Below are positions 25,463-33,914 of a DNA stretch of 64,000 nt, in pieces. The notes beneath the pieces are model-generated. The model searched no databases, had not been told where the DNA came from, and was given only the letters and a program-made list of their open reading frames with translations. This DNA is from CAVURS01 sp963795385. Lineage in GTDB: Bacteria; Actinomycetota; Actinomycetes; Actinomycetales; CAVURS01. Numbering within the stretch: the first letter of the stretch is position 1; each line of letters starts with the position of its first letter. The DNA lies in the NCBI GenBank assembly GCA_963795385.1, contig CAWCHK010000014.1, forward strand, positions 868,001-932,000. The letters run 5' to 3'. A program made the position numbers and the translations under genes.

Positions 25463-25801
25463 ATGTTCTCCGGCAACGTCTTCGCGATCCAGAACCTCAT
25501 CGTCCTGGTCCTCGGGCTGGCGGCCTTCGTCACCGAGGTGTTCGCGTTCGTCGACGCTCTGCGGCACCGATCCGATGCGTACGTCGCCGCCGGCAAGCTG
25601 ACCAAGCCGAAGTGGCTGATCATCCTGGGCGTGGCGATGGCCATCGGCTTCGTCGTCTTCGTCAACCCGCTGGGCTTCATCGGGATCATCGCCTTCGTCG
25701 CCGCGGCGGTCTACCTCGCCGACGTACGACCGGCGTTGCAGCCCTACTCCGGGCGAGGCGGCTCCGGTGGGACGCACATGGGGCCCTACGGTCCCTGGTG
25801 A
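25463..25801 (+). CDS. DUF2516 membrane protein
   Basis: A 112-residue protein with three predicted helices (about 8-30, 50-70, 72-88) and a Gly-rich tail. It matches the actinobacterial DUF2516 family, whose mycobacterial member Rv0476 also lies next to the hbhA gene. Function unknown. Confidence 0.8.
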   Translation: MFSGNVFAIQNLIVLVLGLAAFVTEVFAFVDALRHRSDAYVAAGKLTKPKWLIILGVAMAIGFVVFVNPLGFIGIIAFVAAAVYLADVRPALQPYSGRGGSGGTHMGPYGPW

Positions 25802-25831
25802 CCGTGCCCCCCGCGTGAGCGGACCGGTCCG

Positions 25832-26617
25832 CTGAACCAGCTGCTCGCCGGGCCCACCGGCTCGATCGAGTGGGTCAGCACCGGCTCCGGCCGGCCGGTC
25901 ACCGTCCTCGCGCACGGCCTGGCATCGTCCATCGCGCAGACCCGGCCGTTCGGCTCCGGGGTCCCCGGCACCCGGGCCTACCTGCACTTCCGCGGGCACG
26001 GGGCCTCGACCGCCCCCGATCCCGCGGCCTCGCCCTGGACGTACGCCGCGCTCGCGGCCGAGCTGCGCGCCGTGGCCGACCATGTGCAGGCCACCCGCGC
26101 GCTGGGCGTGAGCCTCGGCTCGCACGCGCTGATGTCGCTGGTGGCTGCGACGCCGGACCGGTTCGAGCGGCTGGTCTTCGTCCTGCCGGCGGCGTTGGAC
26201 CAGCCCAGCCCGTCCAGCGACGGCGCGGAGCTGGCCGCCCGGCTCGAGCGCCGCGATGTCGAGGGCGCCGCGCGGATCCTGGTGCAGTGGCAGCCCCCGG
26301 CCGTGCGCGACCTGCCCGCCGTGCGGCTGTGGGCCCGCCGGCACGCCGACGAGCTGGCCGGTACGCCGGTGACGACGGCCCTGCGAGTCCTGCCCGAGGC
26401 GGTGCCGTTGCCCGGTGGGGTGGAGCCGCTGCGGGCGGTCCGGGTCCCGGCCTTGGTGATCGCCCAGGAGGATGACCCGATCCACCCCTTGGCCGCTGCC
26501 GAGCGGCTGGCGTCGCTCCTGCCGGCGGCGCGGTTGGTTGTGCTCCCGCCCGGGGGCGTGCTCTGGCGGGGCCGGGCGGTGCTCCGCGAGCTGGTTGCCG
26601 GCTTCCTAGGGGCCTGA
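25832..26617 (+). CDS. Alpha/beta hydrolase with uncertain start
   Basis: About 261 residues with an alpha/beta-hydrolase core: oxyanion-hole HG in VLAHGL, nucleophile elbow GVSLGSH, and an acid in AQEDDPIHP. The place where the catalytic His is normally found reads LWRGRAVL, with no His, so activity is doubtful. The frame has no ATG, GTG or TTG start before the HG strand; I use CTG 25832. Alternatively GTG 25815 starts in another frame and a one-base indel near 25,830 restores it. Either way the protein clearly begins near 25,815-25,832 because homology runs from there. Confidence 0.7.
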   Translation: MNQLLAGPTGSIEWVSTGSGRPVTVLAHGLASSIAQTRPFGSGVPGTRAYLHFRGHGASTAPDPAASPWTYAALAAELRAVADHVQATRALGVSLGSHALMSLVAATPDRFERLVFVLPAALDQPSPSSDGAELAARLERRDVEGAARILVQWQPPAVRDLPAVRLWARRHADELAGTPVTTALRVLPEAVPLPGGVEPLRAVRVPALVIAQEDDPIHPLAAAERLASLLPAARLVVLPPGGVLWRGRAVLRELVAGFLGA

Positions 26618-26754
26618 CCGGTCCGAGAGGTCGGGTGCGCGGGCGGGTCGCGTGGCTCGGGCGGGTCGCGTTCGGGCGGGTCGCGCGAGGCGGGTGCAAG
26701 AAAGAGCAAAGGCGCCGATGAGGCCGTGGCGCCGTCGCCGGATGGGCCTTGCCC

Positions 26755-27122
26755 GCGGCTCACCTTTTCGTGCCCCCGCGCCCGTCGGCTTGGCCGCACC
26801 GCCGCACTTTGCCCCGCTCCTGCGGGTAATGGTGCAACGGCGCGTCGGCCGTGACGCGTAGTTGCACCGTTGCGGGGGAGACCGGGCCGCGGCGGCCCAG
26901 CCACGCCCCGCGCCCGTCGGGTTGGCCGTACCGCCGCACCGCCGCACCCGTCGGGTCCGGTTGCGGCTCACCTTTTCGTGCCCCGCGCCCGTCGGCTTGG
27001 CCGCACCGCCGCATTTTGCCCCGCTCCTGCGGGTAATGGTGCAACGGCGCGTCGGCCGCGACGCGTAGTTGCACCGTTGCGGGGGAGACCGGGCCGCGGC
27101 GGCCCAGCCACGCCCCGCGCCG
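26755..27122. repeat. Duplicated ~160-bp unit with palindromic repeat family 1 (copies B, C)
   Basis: Two nearly identical ~160-bp units, 26,755-26,914 and 26,963-27,122, lie in the 613-base gene-free spacer between the hydrolase and the cupin gene. They differ by a one-base C-run length change and a few substitutions. Each contains the 38-base palindrome GGTGCAAC...GTTGCACC (26,831-26,868 and 27,038-27,075) also found at 22,275. No transposase frame or terminal target duplication is visible, so it is not an insertion sequence by itself. Confidence 0.8.
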
Positions 27123-27230
27123 GGGTGCGCGCCCCTCACTCCCGAGCTGTGAGCCCCGGATGTGGGGGACCTTCACATCCTGCTGACGGTCCCGGCGGTC
27201 CGGGGCCTGGCGGTAGGACAGAATCCAGTC

Positions 27231-27632
27231 GTGACCGAGGGACGGCGCTCGCGCGCGGAAGACATCTTCTTCGCCGAGCGACCCTGGGGGCATTTCCAGC
27301 AGTTCGTCGAGAACGAGCCGGTCACGGTCAAGATCATCACCCTGCAGCCCGGGCACCGGCTCAGCCTGCAGACCCACGGCCATCGGGACGAGATGTGGCA
27401 GGTGCTCGACACCCCGATCCACGTCGAGGTCGGCGGCCGGGAGTGGGATGCGCAGGTGGGCGAGCAGGTGTGGGTCCCAGCCGGCGCCGAGCACCGGATG
27501 GCCAACCACGGCGACCAGGTGGGTCGGCTGCTCGAGATCGCCTTCGGGGATTTCGACGAGGCCGACATCGTGCGGCTGCACGACGACTACGCGCGTACGG
27601 ACGACGACGCCGACCCGAGCGCCGAAGCCTGA
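27231..27632 (+). CDS. Cupin, type II phosphomannose isomerase C-terminal domain-like
   Basis: A 133-residue single cupin domain with FAERPWGHFQQF, LQPGHRLSLQTHGHRDEMWQVLD (metal-binding His/His/Glu cluster) and a later WVPAGAEHRM His. This resembles the C-terminal half of mannose-1-phosphate guanylyltransferase/mannose-6-phosphate isomerase. As a free-standing domain its substrate is unknown; mannose-6-phosphate isomerisation is possible. I chose GTG 27231 (GGTAGGA upstream) because similarity begins there. Confidence 0.8.
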   Translation: MTEGRRSRAEDIFFAERPWGHFQQFVENEPVTVKIITLQPGHRLSLQTHGHRDEMWQVLDTPIHVEVGGREWDAQVGEQVWVPAGAEHRMANHGDQVGRLLEIAFGDFDEADIVRLHDDYARTDDDADPSAEA

Positions 27633-27800
27633 GCCGAGCCGGCCCGGCCGACAACCGCGGGCCCGGCCGACAACCGCCGGTCCGCGCCGGACGAATCCCG
27701 CACCGGCTGTCATCCCGGCCCCGGTCGGACGAATCCCGGCCCGGCCGGGTCGAATCCCGGCCCCGGCCCGGTCGAATCCCGGACGGCCGGGTAGAGATCC
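27633..27800. repeat. Imperfect GC-rich tandem repeat in gene-free spacer
   Basis: Four copies of CGAATCCCG (27,692; 27,730; 27,751; 27,773) separated by CGG/CCGGCC-rich filler, preceded by two GGCCGACAACCGC units. The 295-base spacer between the cupin and esterase genes holds nothing else recognisable. The shifting spacing suggests slippage rather than a binding-site array. Confidence 0.6.
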
Positions 27801-27927
27801 GGTGAAGGATTGCGATGCCGGCAACGACCGGCGCCCCCCGGTCGTCGTTGTGGTGAAGGCCGGCGCCGCAGGACTCCCTCGGACCAGTCGCCGCCGACCG
27901 TGGAACGACCAGGAGGCGCGCAGCGGC

Positions 27928-29124
27928 ATGGACCTGACCAGCTCGTGGTTCCTCACCGGCCTCGCCGTCCTGGCGGTCGGCTCGGTCGTCGCGACCCTGG
28001 TGCTGTGGAGCAGGCTCGCCGGCTCCGACCCGGCGAGCTGGCTCGGGCGGGCCGGGCTCCTGGTCCTGGTCCAGGTCACGGGGGTGAGCCTGCTCGCCGG
28101 GCTGGTCAACGCGCAGAACGACTTCTACCCGACGTTGGGTTCGTTGCTCGGGAGTGCGCCCGGCTCGGCGGCCGTCCTGTCCGGAGTGCCCGCGAGCGGC
28201 TGGGTGACCTTGACGTCCGGGAACGCCGGCCTGATCGCGATGCACCATCCGGTCCGGACGGCCTCTGGCAGCCTGTGGCTGGACCCGCGCAGCGCGTCGT
28301 ACCACGCGGGCACGACCCTGGACGCGACGCTGGCCGGCTCCGTCAGCCACCTCACGGCCAGCGACGTGAAGGTCTGGCTGCCCCCGCAGTACGGTCGCGG
28401 CTCGCATCGGGGGCAGGTCTTCCCCGTGGTCATGGTGCTGACCGGCTACCCCGGCAACACCAACGCCTGGTGGCGACAGGCGCACATCCCGCAGGTGGCC
28501 GCGGCCGCCATCGCCCGCCACGCGATCCCGCCGTTCATCCTGCTGGCGGTCAACCCCGACGTGGCTCCCCCGCGCGACACCGAGTGCACCGATGTGACGG
28601 GCGGCCCGGCGGTCCAGACCTTCCTGCGCAGCGACGTGCCCATCGACCTGCAGCACCTGTTGGCCGTCCGGACTCCGCAAGCGGGCTGGGCGGTCATGGG
28701 GGACTCCACCGGCGGCTACTGCGCGACCCTGCTGGCCCTGAGGTACCCGGGCGAGTTCCACTACGCGGTCAGCCTGGGCGGGTACTTCACCCCGATCACC
28801 GACTTCACCACCGGCAACCTGGACGGCGGCAGCGGCCGTCACCGGGACCTGCGCAACCCGATGTGGCTCCTGGCGCACCGGCCCGGGCCCTCCGTCCACC
28901 TGCTGCTGTGCGGCGCGACGGGGGACCATCGGAGCGTTCCGGCCCTGGAGGCGCTGGCCGCGGCGGCCCGGCCCCCGACCTCGGTCTCGACGCTCGTGCT
29001 GCGCGGCGGTGGGCACAACTGGACGACCTGGAATGTGCAGATACCGCTGGCCCTGAAGTGGATCGGCCAGCAGCTGCCCGGGTCCGCCGCCACCACCGTG
29101 GTTGCCGGTGGCAGGGTGGGCTAG
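27928..29124 (+). CDS. Membrane-anchored esterase (antigen 85/esterase D-like fold)
   Basis: About 398 residues. Two or three N-terminal hydrophobic segments (residues ~8-28, ~40-60) are followed by a putative-esterase domain (PF00756): VWLPPQYG, VMVLTGYPGN, nucleophile GDSTGGYC, and a C-terminal GGGHNWTTW His. The family includes mycolyltransferases and S-formylglutathione hydrolases. A mycolyl role cannot be assumed here. ATG 27928 has AGGAGG upstream. Its TAG stop overlaps the GTG of the macro-domain gene. Confidence 0.8.
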   Translation: MDLTSSWFLTGLAVLAVGSVVATLVLWSRLAGSDPASWLGRAGLLVLVQVTGVSLLAGLVNAQNDFYPTLGSLLGSAPGSAAVLSGVPASGWVTLTSGNAGLIAMHHPVRTASGSLWLDPRSASYHAGTTLDATLAGSVSHLTASDVKVWLPPQYGRGSHRGQVFPVVMVLTGYPGNTNAWWRQAHIPQVAAAAIARHAIPPFILLAVNPDVAPPRDTECTDVTGGPAVQTFLRSDVPIDLQHLLAVRTPQAGWAVMGDSTGGYCATLLALRYPGEFHYAVSLGGYFTPITDFTTGNLDGGSGRHRDLRNPMWLLAHRPGPSVHLLLCGATGDHRSVPALEALAAAARPPTSVSTLVLRGGGHNWTTWNVQIPLALKWIGQQLPGSAATTVVAGGRVG

Positions 29125-29660
29125 TGCTGATCGAGAGCGTCGAGGGTGACATCACCCAGCAGGACGTGGACGCCGTCGTCAACGCGGCGAACTCGACGCT
29201 GCTGGGCGGTGGCGGCGTCGACGGGGCGATCCACGCAGCCGCCGGACGGGCCCTGTTGGAGGAGTGCCGGAGGCTGCGCCGGACCGCGTGGCCGGACGGC
29301 CTCCCCGTGGGCCACGCGGTCGCGACCGGGGCCGGTCAGCTGCCCGCGCGCTGGGTCATCCACACCGTCGGGCCGAACCGCCACCGCGGGCAGGACGACC
29401 CGGCCCAGCTGGCCTCGTGCTTCACCGCCAGCCTCGACGTCGCGGCCGAGATCGGCGCGCGGTCGGTGGCCTTCCCGGCGATCAGCGCGGGCGCCTACGG
29501 GTGGCACGTCGAGGACGTCGCGCGGGTCGCCGTCGACGCCGTACGGCGCTGGGCCGGCTCCCGCGCCGACACCGGCGCGACGGTGGACGTCGTGAGGTTC
29601 GTGCTGTTCGGCCGGCGGGCGGCCGTGGCGTTCGAGGACGCGATGGCTGCGGCTGGATGA
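29124..29660 (+). CDS. Macro domain protein (ADP-ribose / O-acetyl-ADP-ribose hydrolase type)
   Basis: About 178 residues covering one whole macro domain. It has GDITQQDVDAVVNAANSTLLGGGGVDGAIH at the N-terminus and FPAISAGAYGW in the second ADP-ribose loop, the MacroD-type signature. Such proteins remove ADP-ribose from proteins or hydrolyse O-acetyl-ADP-ribose. The GTG start shares a base with the stop of the esterase gene, so the two are translationally coupled. Confidence 0.88.
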   Translation: MLIESVEGDITQQDVDAVVNAANSTLLGGGGVDGAIHAAAGRALLEECRRLRRTAWPDGLPVGHAVATGAGQLPARWVIHTVGPNRHRGQDDPAQLASCFTASLDVAAEIGARSVAFPAISAGAYGWHVEDVARVAVDAVRRWAGSRADTGATVDVVRFVLFGRRAAVAFEDAMAAAG

Positions 29661-29813
29661 GCGCGGGCGGCGGATGAGTCCGGCGGCCCGATGGGTGTTG
29701 CTCGCGAGGACACAGGCGTGGCACAGGCCATCCGAGGTGGGGTCACAACGGCGGTGCTGACAGTGGGTGCAGAACGCGGCACCAGGCCGCGCTTCATGAC
29801 TCGGAGGCGCCAG

Positions 29814-30302
29814 ATGAGCACCACGGACACGACCATCGGCCCCGACGGGCCTCCCGCGGCTGCGCCGCCGCCGCCGGAGTCGGTGTGGGGCGCCCCGCCG
29901 GCCGGGCCGGTGGAGTCCGCGGACGGCGGGGCCCCTGGCCGCCGCCGATTTCCCCCGACGATCCGGACCCGGGTCGCCGCGCTGCTGGCAGCTGCAGGCC
30001 TCGTCGTCGGCGGCGCGGCGGGCGCCGTCGTGGGTCACTCCGCCGCCTCCGATGGCACCACTCCCGCCGGGCGGAGCGGCCAGCTCGGCCCCGGCGGGCA
30101 GAACGGTCAGGGTCCGAACGGGCAGGGTCCGAACGGTCAGGGTCCGAACGGGCAGCGCGGCTTCGGCGGCCCCGGCCAGCAGAGCCAGCAGGGCCAGCAG
30201 GGGACCGCCCCTCAGGGCATGACGCCCCAGCAGGGGACCGACCCGCAGCAGGGCGGGACGACCAGCGGCACGGCCACCAGTCAGACCGGCCTGGACACCT
30301 GA
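29814..30302 (+). CDS. Single-pass membrane protein with Gly/Asn/Gln repeat domain
   Basis: About 162 residues: a Pro-rich cytoplasmic part, one membrane helix (residues ~58-80) and an extracellular low-complexity region with (QGPNG)4, then QQ/QG-rich and PQQGTD repeats, encoded by near-identical 15-bp units (about 30,105-30,155). ATG 29814 is chosen because GGAGG lies 6 bases upstream. No known domain. It could be a spacer or surface-exposed filament-like tail. Confidence 0.65.
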   Translation: MSTTDTTIGPDGPPAAAPPPPESVWGAPPAGPVESADGGAPGRRRFPPTIRTRVAALLAAAGLVVGGAAGAVVGHSAASDGTTPAGRSGQLGPGGQNGQGPNGQGPNGQGPNGQRGFGGPGQQSQQGQQGTAPQGMTPQQGTDPQQGGTTSGTATSQTGLDT

Positions 30303-30363
30303 CGGCCGGCCGGCCCGGCCGATCACCTGATCAACCGGTGACGAGCCGGATCAGCCCGCCGGC

Positions 30364-31197
30364 TCAGCCCATGGCTCCGCGCTCGGTGGGCCAGCGCAAG
30401 GACACCTCGCCCAGCCGCCATCGGCCCGCCGAGCCCAGGACCGGCCACCCGTCGGCCCGGACCGCCTGCACCGTCGCCACGAAGCGCTGCCGCACGCCGT
30501 ACGCCGCGAGCGGGGCCGCCCGGGTCCACGCCCGGTCCAGCGCGGTCAGCCACTCATGGACGGGCTCGCCCGGCACGTTGCGGTGGATCAGGCTCTTCGG
30601 CAGCCGTTCGGCGACGTCCGATGGCCGATCGATGCTCCCGAGCCGCATCGACAGAGTGAGTGAGACAGGTTGCGGTGCAACGGAACCCATCACCGTCACC
30701 CAACAGCAGCGGCGACCGAGCTCGTCGCACGTCGCGTCAACGATGACGCCGCCGGGTGCCAGGCCGGACGCCATCGTGGCCCACGCGGCGGCGACGTCGG
30801 ACTCGTCGTACTGACGGAGCACGTTGGCCGCCCGGACCAGGATCGGTCGCCGCCCGTCCCCCAGCCCGAGCTCGAAGCCGCCGCGGGCGAAGCTCAGGCC
30901 CGGGCCGCCGTACGCCGCGGCCGCGAGCACCCGGGCCGGGTCGATCTCCAGGCCGACGACCTCGACGTCCGGGCGGACGGTCTGCAGCCGGGTCAGCAGC
31001 TCGACCGTCGTGACGGGCGAAGCCCCGTAGCCAAGGTCGACGACCAACGGGTCGTGGGCCGCTCGGAGCAGGGGCCCGCAGGCCGAGACGAGCCAGCGAT
31101 CGATGCGCCGCAACCGGTTCGGGTTCGTGGTGCCCCGGGTGACGTTCCCCACGGGACGGGTTCGCGGCGGCACCGGCTGAGCGTACGGCGGCGCCAT
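30364..31197 (-). CDS. Class I SAM-dependent methyltransferase-like protein
   Basis: About 277 residues with a Rossmann SAM-binding start (VVDLGYGASP), an acidic residue after strand 2 (VVGLEIDPARV) and a loop (VRAANVLRQYDE). The substrate is unknown. It is divergent from mshA with only 16 bases between the two starts, so promoters must overlap. The ATG at 31,197 begins just before a Pro/Arg-rich N-terminus. Confidence 0.72.
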   Translation of the reverse strand: MAPPYAQPVPPRTRPVGNVTRGTTNPNRLRRIDRWLVSACGPLLRAAHDPLVVDLGYGASPVTTVELLTRLQTVRPDVEVVGLEIDPARVLAAAAYGGPGLSFARGGFELGLGDGRRPILVRAANVLRQYDESDVAAAWATMASGLAPGGVIVDATCDELGRRCCWVTVMGSVAPQPVSLTLSMRLGSIDRPSDVAERLPKSLIHRNVPGEPVHEWLTALDRAWTRAAPLAAYGVRQRFVATVQAVRADGWPVLGSAGRWRLGEVSLRWPTERGAMG

Positions 31198-31213
31198 CGG
31201 GGAGGATGGCCCG

Positions 31214-32503
31214 GTGAGCAGCCTGCTGAGCCTCGGGGGCGGCATGCCCCGCCGGGTGGCGATGCTCAGCGTGCACACCTCGCCGCTGGAGCAGCCGGGC
31301 ACCGGCGACGCCGGAGGGCTCAACGTCTACGTCGTCGAGACGGCGAAGCGGCTGGCCGCCCGCGACGTGGCGATCGAGATCTTCACCCGCGCCACCAGCA
31401 GCGACCTGCCGCCCGTCGCGGAGCTGGTCCCCGGCGTCACGGTGCGGCACGTCACCGCCGGCCCCTACGAGGGACTCGGCAAGGACGACCTGCCGGGCCA
31501 GCTGTGCGCCTTCACCGCCGGCGTCATGCGCACGGAGGCCCGGCGCCCGCTCGGCTGGTACGACCTGGTGCACTCGCACTACTGGCTCTCGGGTCAGGTG
31601 GGCTGGCTGGCGGCCGAGCGCTGGCAGGTGCCGCTCGTGCACTCCATGCACACGATGGCCCGGGTCAAGAACCACGCGCTCGCCAGCGGTGACAGCCCCG
31701 AGCCGGCGGGCCGCGAGATCGGCGAGGCCCAGGTCGTCGAGGCGGCCGACCGGCTGGTCGCCAACACCGAGGACGAGGCGCAGGCCCTGGTCGACCTGTA
31801 CGACGCGCAGCCCAGCAAGGTCGTCGTCGTCCCGCCGGGCGTCGACCTCGACGTGTTCCGCCCCTCCGACCAGCGCGCCGCGCGGGCCGAGCGCGACCTG
31901 CCGGTCGACGCGCTCGTGCTGCTCTTCGTCGGCCGGATCCAACCGCTCAAGGCGCCAGACCTGTTGCTACGAGCGGCCGCCGAGCTGCTGCGCGAGCGCC
32001 CGGACCTGCGCGGCCGGCTGGTCGTGGCCGTGCTCGGTGGTCCGAGTGGCAGCGGCCTGCGCTCGCCAGAATCGTTGCAGCGCTTGGCGATCGAGCTGGG
32101 CCTCGACGGCGTGGTCCGGTTCGCGCCTCCTGTGTCCCGGGCGGAGCTTGCGGGCTGGTACGCAGCGGCGGACCTCGTGGCCGTGCCGTCGTACAGCGAG
32201 AGCTTCGGACTGGTGGCCGTCGAGGCCCAGGCCTGCGGCACGCCGGTCGTCGCGGCGGGTGTCGGTGGGCTGCGGACCGCTGTCGCCGACGGTCGCTCCG
32301 GCGTCCTGATCGACGACCACGAACCAACGCACTGGGCCAAGGTGATCGGTGACCTGCTGGACGACCGGGCGGGGCGAGAACGCCTGTCCCGTGGGGCGAT
32401 CCAGCATGCGGCGCGGTTCAGCTGGGACGCCACCGTCGACGCGCTGCTCGACGTCTACCGCGGCGCCCAGGCGGAGTACGAGACGCCGGATGACGTCGGC
32501 TGA
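31214..32503 (+). CDS. mshA: D-inositol-3-phosphate glycosyltransferase MshA
   Basis: About 429 residues, a GT4 glycosyltransferase with MshA-type motifs: HTSPLEQPGTGDAGGLNVYV, HSHYWLSGQVGWLAAE, HSMHTMARVKN, VPPGVDLDVFRP and ESFGLVAVEAQACGTPVVAA. MshA joins UDP-GlcNAc to inositol-3-phosphate in the first committed step of mycothiol synthesis. GTG start. The next gene (YbjN) overlaps its 3' end by 14 bases, and gpmA follows, the same order as Rv0486-Rv0489. Confidence 0.93.
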   Translation: MSSLLSLGGGMPRRVAMLSVHTSPLEQPGTGDAGGLNVYVVETAKRLAARDVAIEIFTRATSSDLPPVAELVPGVTVRHVTAGPYEGLGKDDLPGQLCAFTAGVMRTEARRPLGWYDLVHSHYWLSGQVGWLAAERWQVPLVHSMHTMARVKNHALASGDSPEPAGREIGEAQVVEAADRLVANTEDEAQALVDLYDAQPSKVVVVPPGVDLDVFRPSDQRAARAERDLPVDALVLLFVGRIQPLKAPDLLLRAAAELLRERPDLRGRLVVAVLGGPSGSGLRSPESLQRLAIELGLDGVVRFAPPVSRAELAGWYAAADLVAVPSYSESFGLVAVEAQACGTPVVAAGVGGLRTAVADGRSGVLIDDHEPTHWAKVIGDLLDDRAGRERLSRGAIQHAARFSWDATVDALLDVYRGAQAEYETPDDVG

Positions 32504-32990
32504 GCGGACTGCCGCCGAGCGAGTAGTCGCGGCGTACCTCGAGCAGGCCGGCATCGAGCACGAGCCGGGCGCGCGGCCGGGCGAGTTCGTCGTCACCCTC
32601 CCGGGCGAGCGCAAGCTCAGGACCGCCGTGTCGTTGTTGGTCGGCGATCACTCGCTGTCGGCGTCCGCCTTCGTCGTACGGCACGCCGACGAGCGGCACG
32701 AGCAGGTCTACCGCTGGTTGCTCGAACGCAACGCCCGGCTGCCCGGCATCGCGTTCGCCGTCGACGCCGACGGTGACGTCTACCTGGTCGGGCGGCTGCC
32801 GCTGGCGGCGATCACGGACACGACGCTGGACGCCCTGTTGGGCGCGATGCTCGAGACGTCCGACGGATCGTTCAACGAGCTGCTGGCGCTCGGCTTCCTC
32901 AGCTCGATGAAGCGGGAGTGGGCCTGGCGCACCTCGCGGGGCGAGTCGACGCGCAACCTGGAGGCCTTCCGTCATCTGCTCGACCCCTAG
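32490..32990 (+). CDS. YbjN-domain protein
   Basis: About 166 residues of the YbjN family (type III secretion chaperone-like fold), with HEQVYRWLLERNARL and FNELLALGFLSSMKREWA. The family is conserved between mshA and gpmA in actinomycetes. Function unknown. Start ATG 32490 lies inside the mshA 3' end. Confidence 0.8.
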   Translation: MTSAERTAAERVVAAYLEQAGIEHEPGARPGEFVVTLPGERKLRTAVSLLVGDHSLSASAFVVRHADERHEQVYRWLLERNARLPGIAFAVDADGDVYLVGRLPLAAITDTTLDALLGAMLETSDGSFNELLALGFLSSMKREWAWRTSRGESTRNLEAFRHLLDP

Positions 32991-33001
32991 GCTTCCGGAC
33001 C

Positions 33002-33754
33002 ATGAGCGACGCGTACACCTTGGTCCTGCTCCGTCACGGCGAGAGCGAGTGGAACGCCCTGAACCTGTTCACCGGCTGGGTCGACGTCCCCCTCTCGGAC
33101 AAGGGCCGGGCCGAGGCCGAGCGGGGCGGGCGGCTGCTCACCGAGGCCGGCCTGTTGCCGGACGTCGTGCACACCTCGCTGCTGCGGCGGGCGATCACGA
33201 CGGCCAACCTGGCCCTGGACGCGGCCGACCGGCACTGGATCCCGGTGGCCCGCAGCTGGCGGCTCAACGAGCGGCACTACGGCGCGCTGCAGGGCAAGGA
33301 CAAGAAGGCCACCCTGGAGGCGTACGGCGAGGAGCAGTTCATGCTCTGGCGCCGTTCCTACGACGTGCCGCCACCGCCCCTGGACGACGACAGCGAGTTC
33401 TCCCAGGCGGGCGACCCGCGCTACGCCGGCCTCGCGGACGACGAGCGGCCGCGGACCGAGTGTCTCGCCGACGTGGTGGCCCGGATGCTGCCGTACTGGG
33501 CGTCGGCGATCGTGCCGGACCTGACCGCCGGCAGGACGGTCCTGGTCGCCGCCCACGGCAACAGCCTGCGGGCGCTGGTGAAGCACCTGGACGGCATCTC
33601 CGAGGCGGACATCGCCGGCCTGAACATCCCCACCGGCATCCCGCTCGTCTACCGCCTGGACGCGGACCTCAGGCCGACCCGGCCCGGTGGCGAGTACCTC
33701 GACGCGGACGCCGCCGCTGCAGCCATCCAGGCCGTCGCCAACCAAGGCCGCTGA
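33002..33754 (+). CDS. gpmA: 2,3-bisphosphoglycerate-dependent phosphoglycerate mutase
   Basis: A 250-residue enzyme with the histidine phosphatase signature LLRHGESEWN at residues ~8-17, the LNERHYGALQG block and the second catalytic His in VAAHGNSLRALVKHL. It interconverts 3- and 2-phosphoglycerate in glycolysis. It sits in the conserved mshA-ybjN-gpmA-phoU-senX3-regX3 neighbourhood and is followed by a long inverted repeat. Confidence 0.95.
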   Translation: MSDAYTLVLLRHGESEWNALNLFTGWVDVPLSDKGRAEAERGGRLLTEAGLLPDVVHTSLLRRAITTANLALDAADRHWIPVARSWRLNERHYGALQGKDKKATLEAYGEEQFMLWRRSYDVPPPPLDDDSEFSQAGDPRYAGLADDERPRTECLADVVARMLPYWASAIVPDLTAGRTVLVAAHGNSLRALVKHLDGISEADIAGLNIPTGIPLVYRLDADLRPTRPGGEYLDADAAAAAIQAVANQGR

Positions 33755-33769
33755 CGCCCCCAGGCTCGT

Positions 33770-33872
33770 CTTGGCCGTCGGGTCCGGGTTTGGCGGTCCA
33801 CTCCGGAGTCGAACTGGACATTTCGGGCACGAAAACCCGGACCCGACGGCCAAACCCGGAACCGACGGCCAA
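33770..33872. repeat. Inverted repeat family 2, copy 1 (possible bidirectional terminator)
   Basis: A perfect 21-bp inverted repeat (33,771-33,791 with 33,833-33,853, arms starting TTGGCCGTCGGG) plus a third partial arm at 33,855-33,872. A related element lies at 38,610. Both copies are in convergent intergenic regions (here gpmA and phoU), which suggests a transcription-termination role in both directions. No coding potential is evident. Confidence 0.75.
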
Positions 33873-33914
33873 GATAAGCGGGGGCCGGGCGGCAGGCGGC
33901 GGCGGAGCGTGCAG

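Noticed and set aside
26755..27122. Insertion sequence
   Set aside because: There is no transposase frame and no terminal inverted repeats with target duplications.
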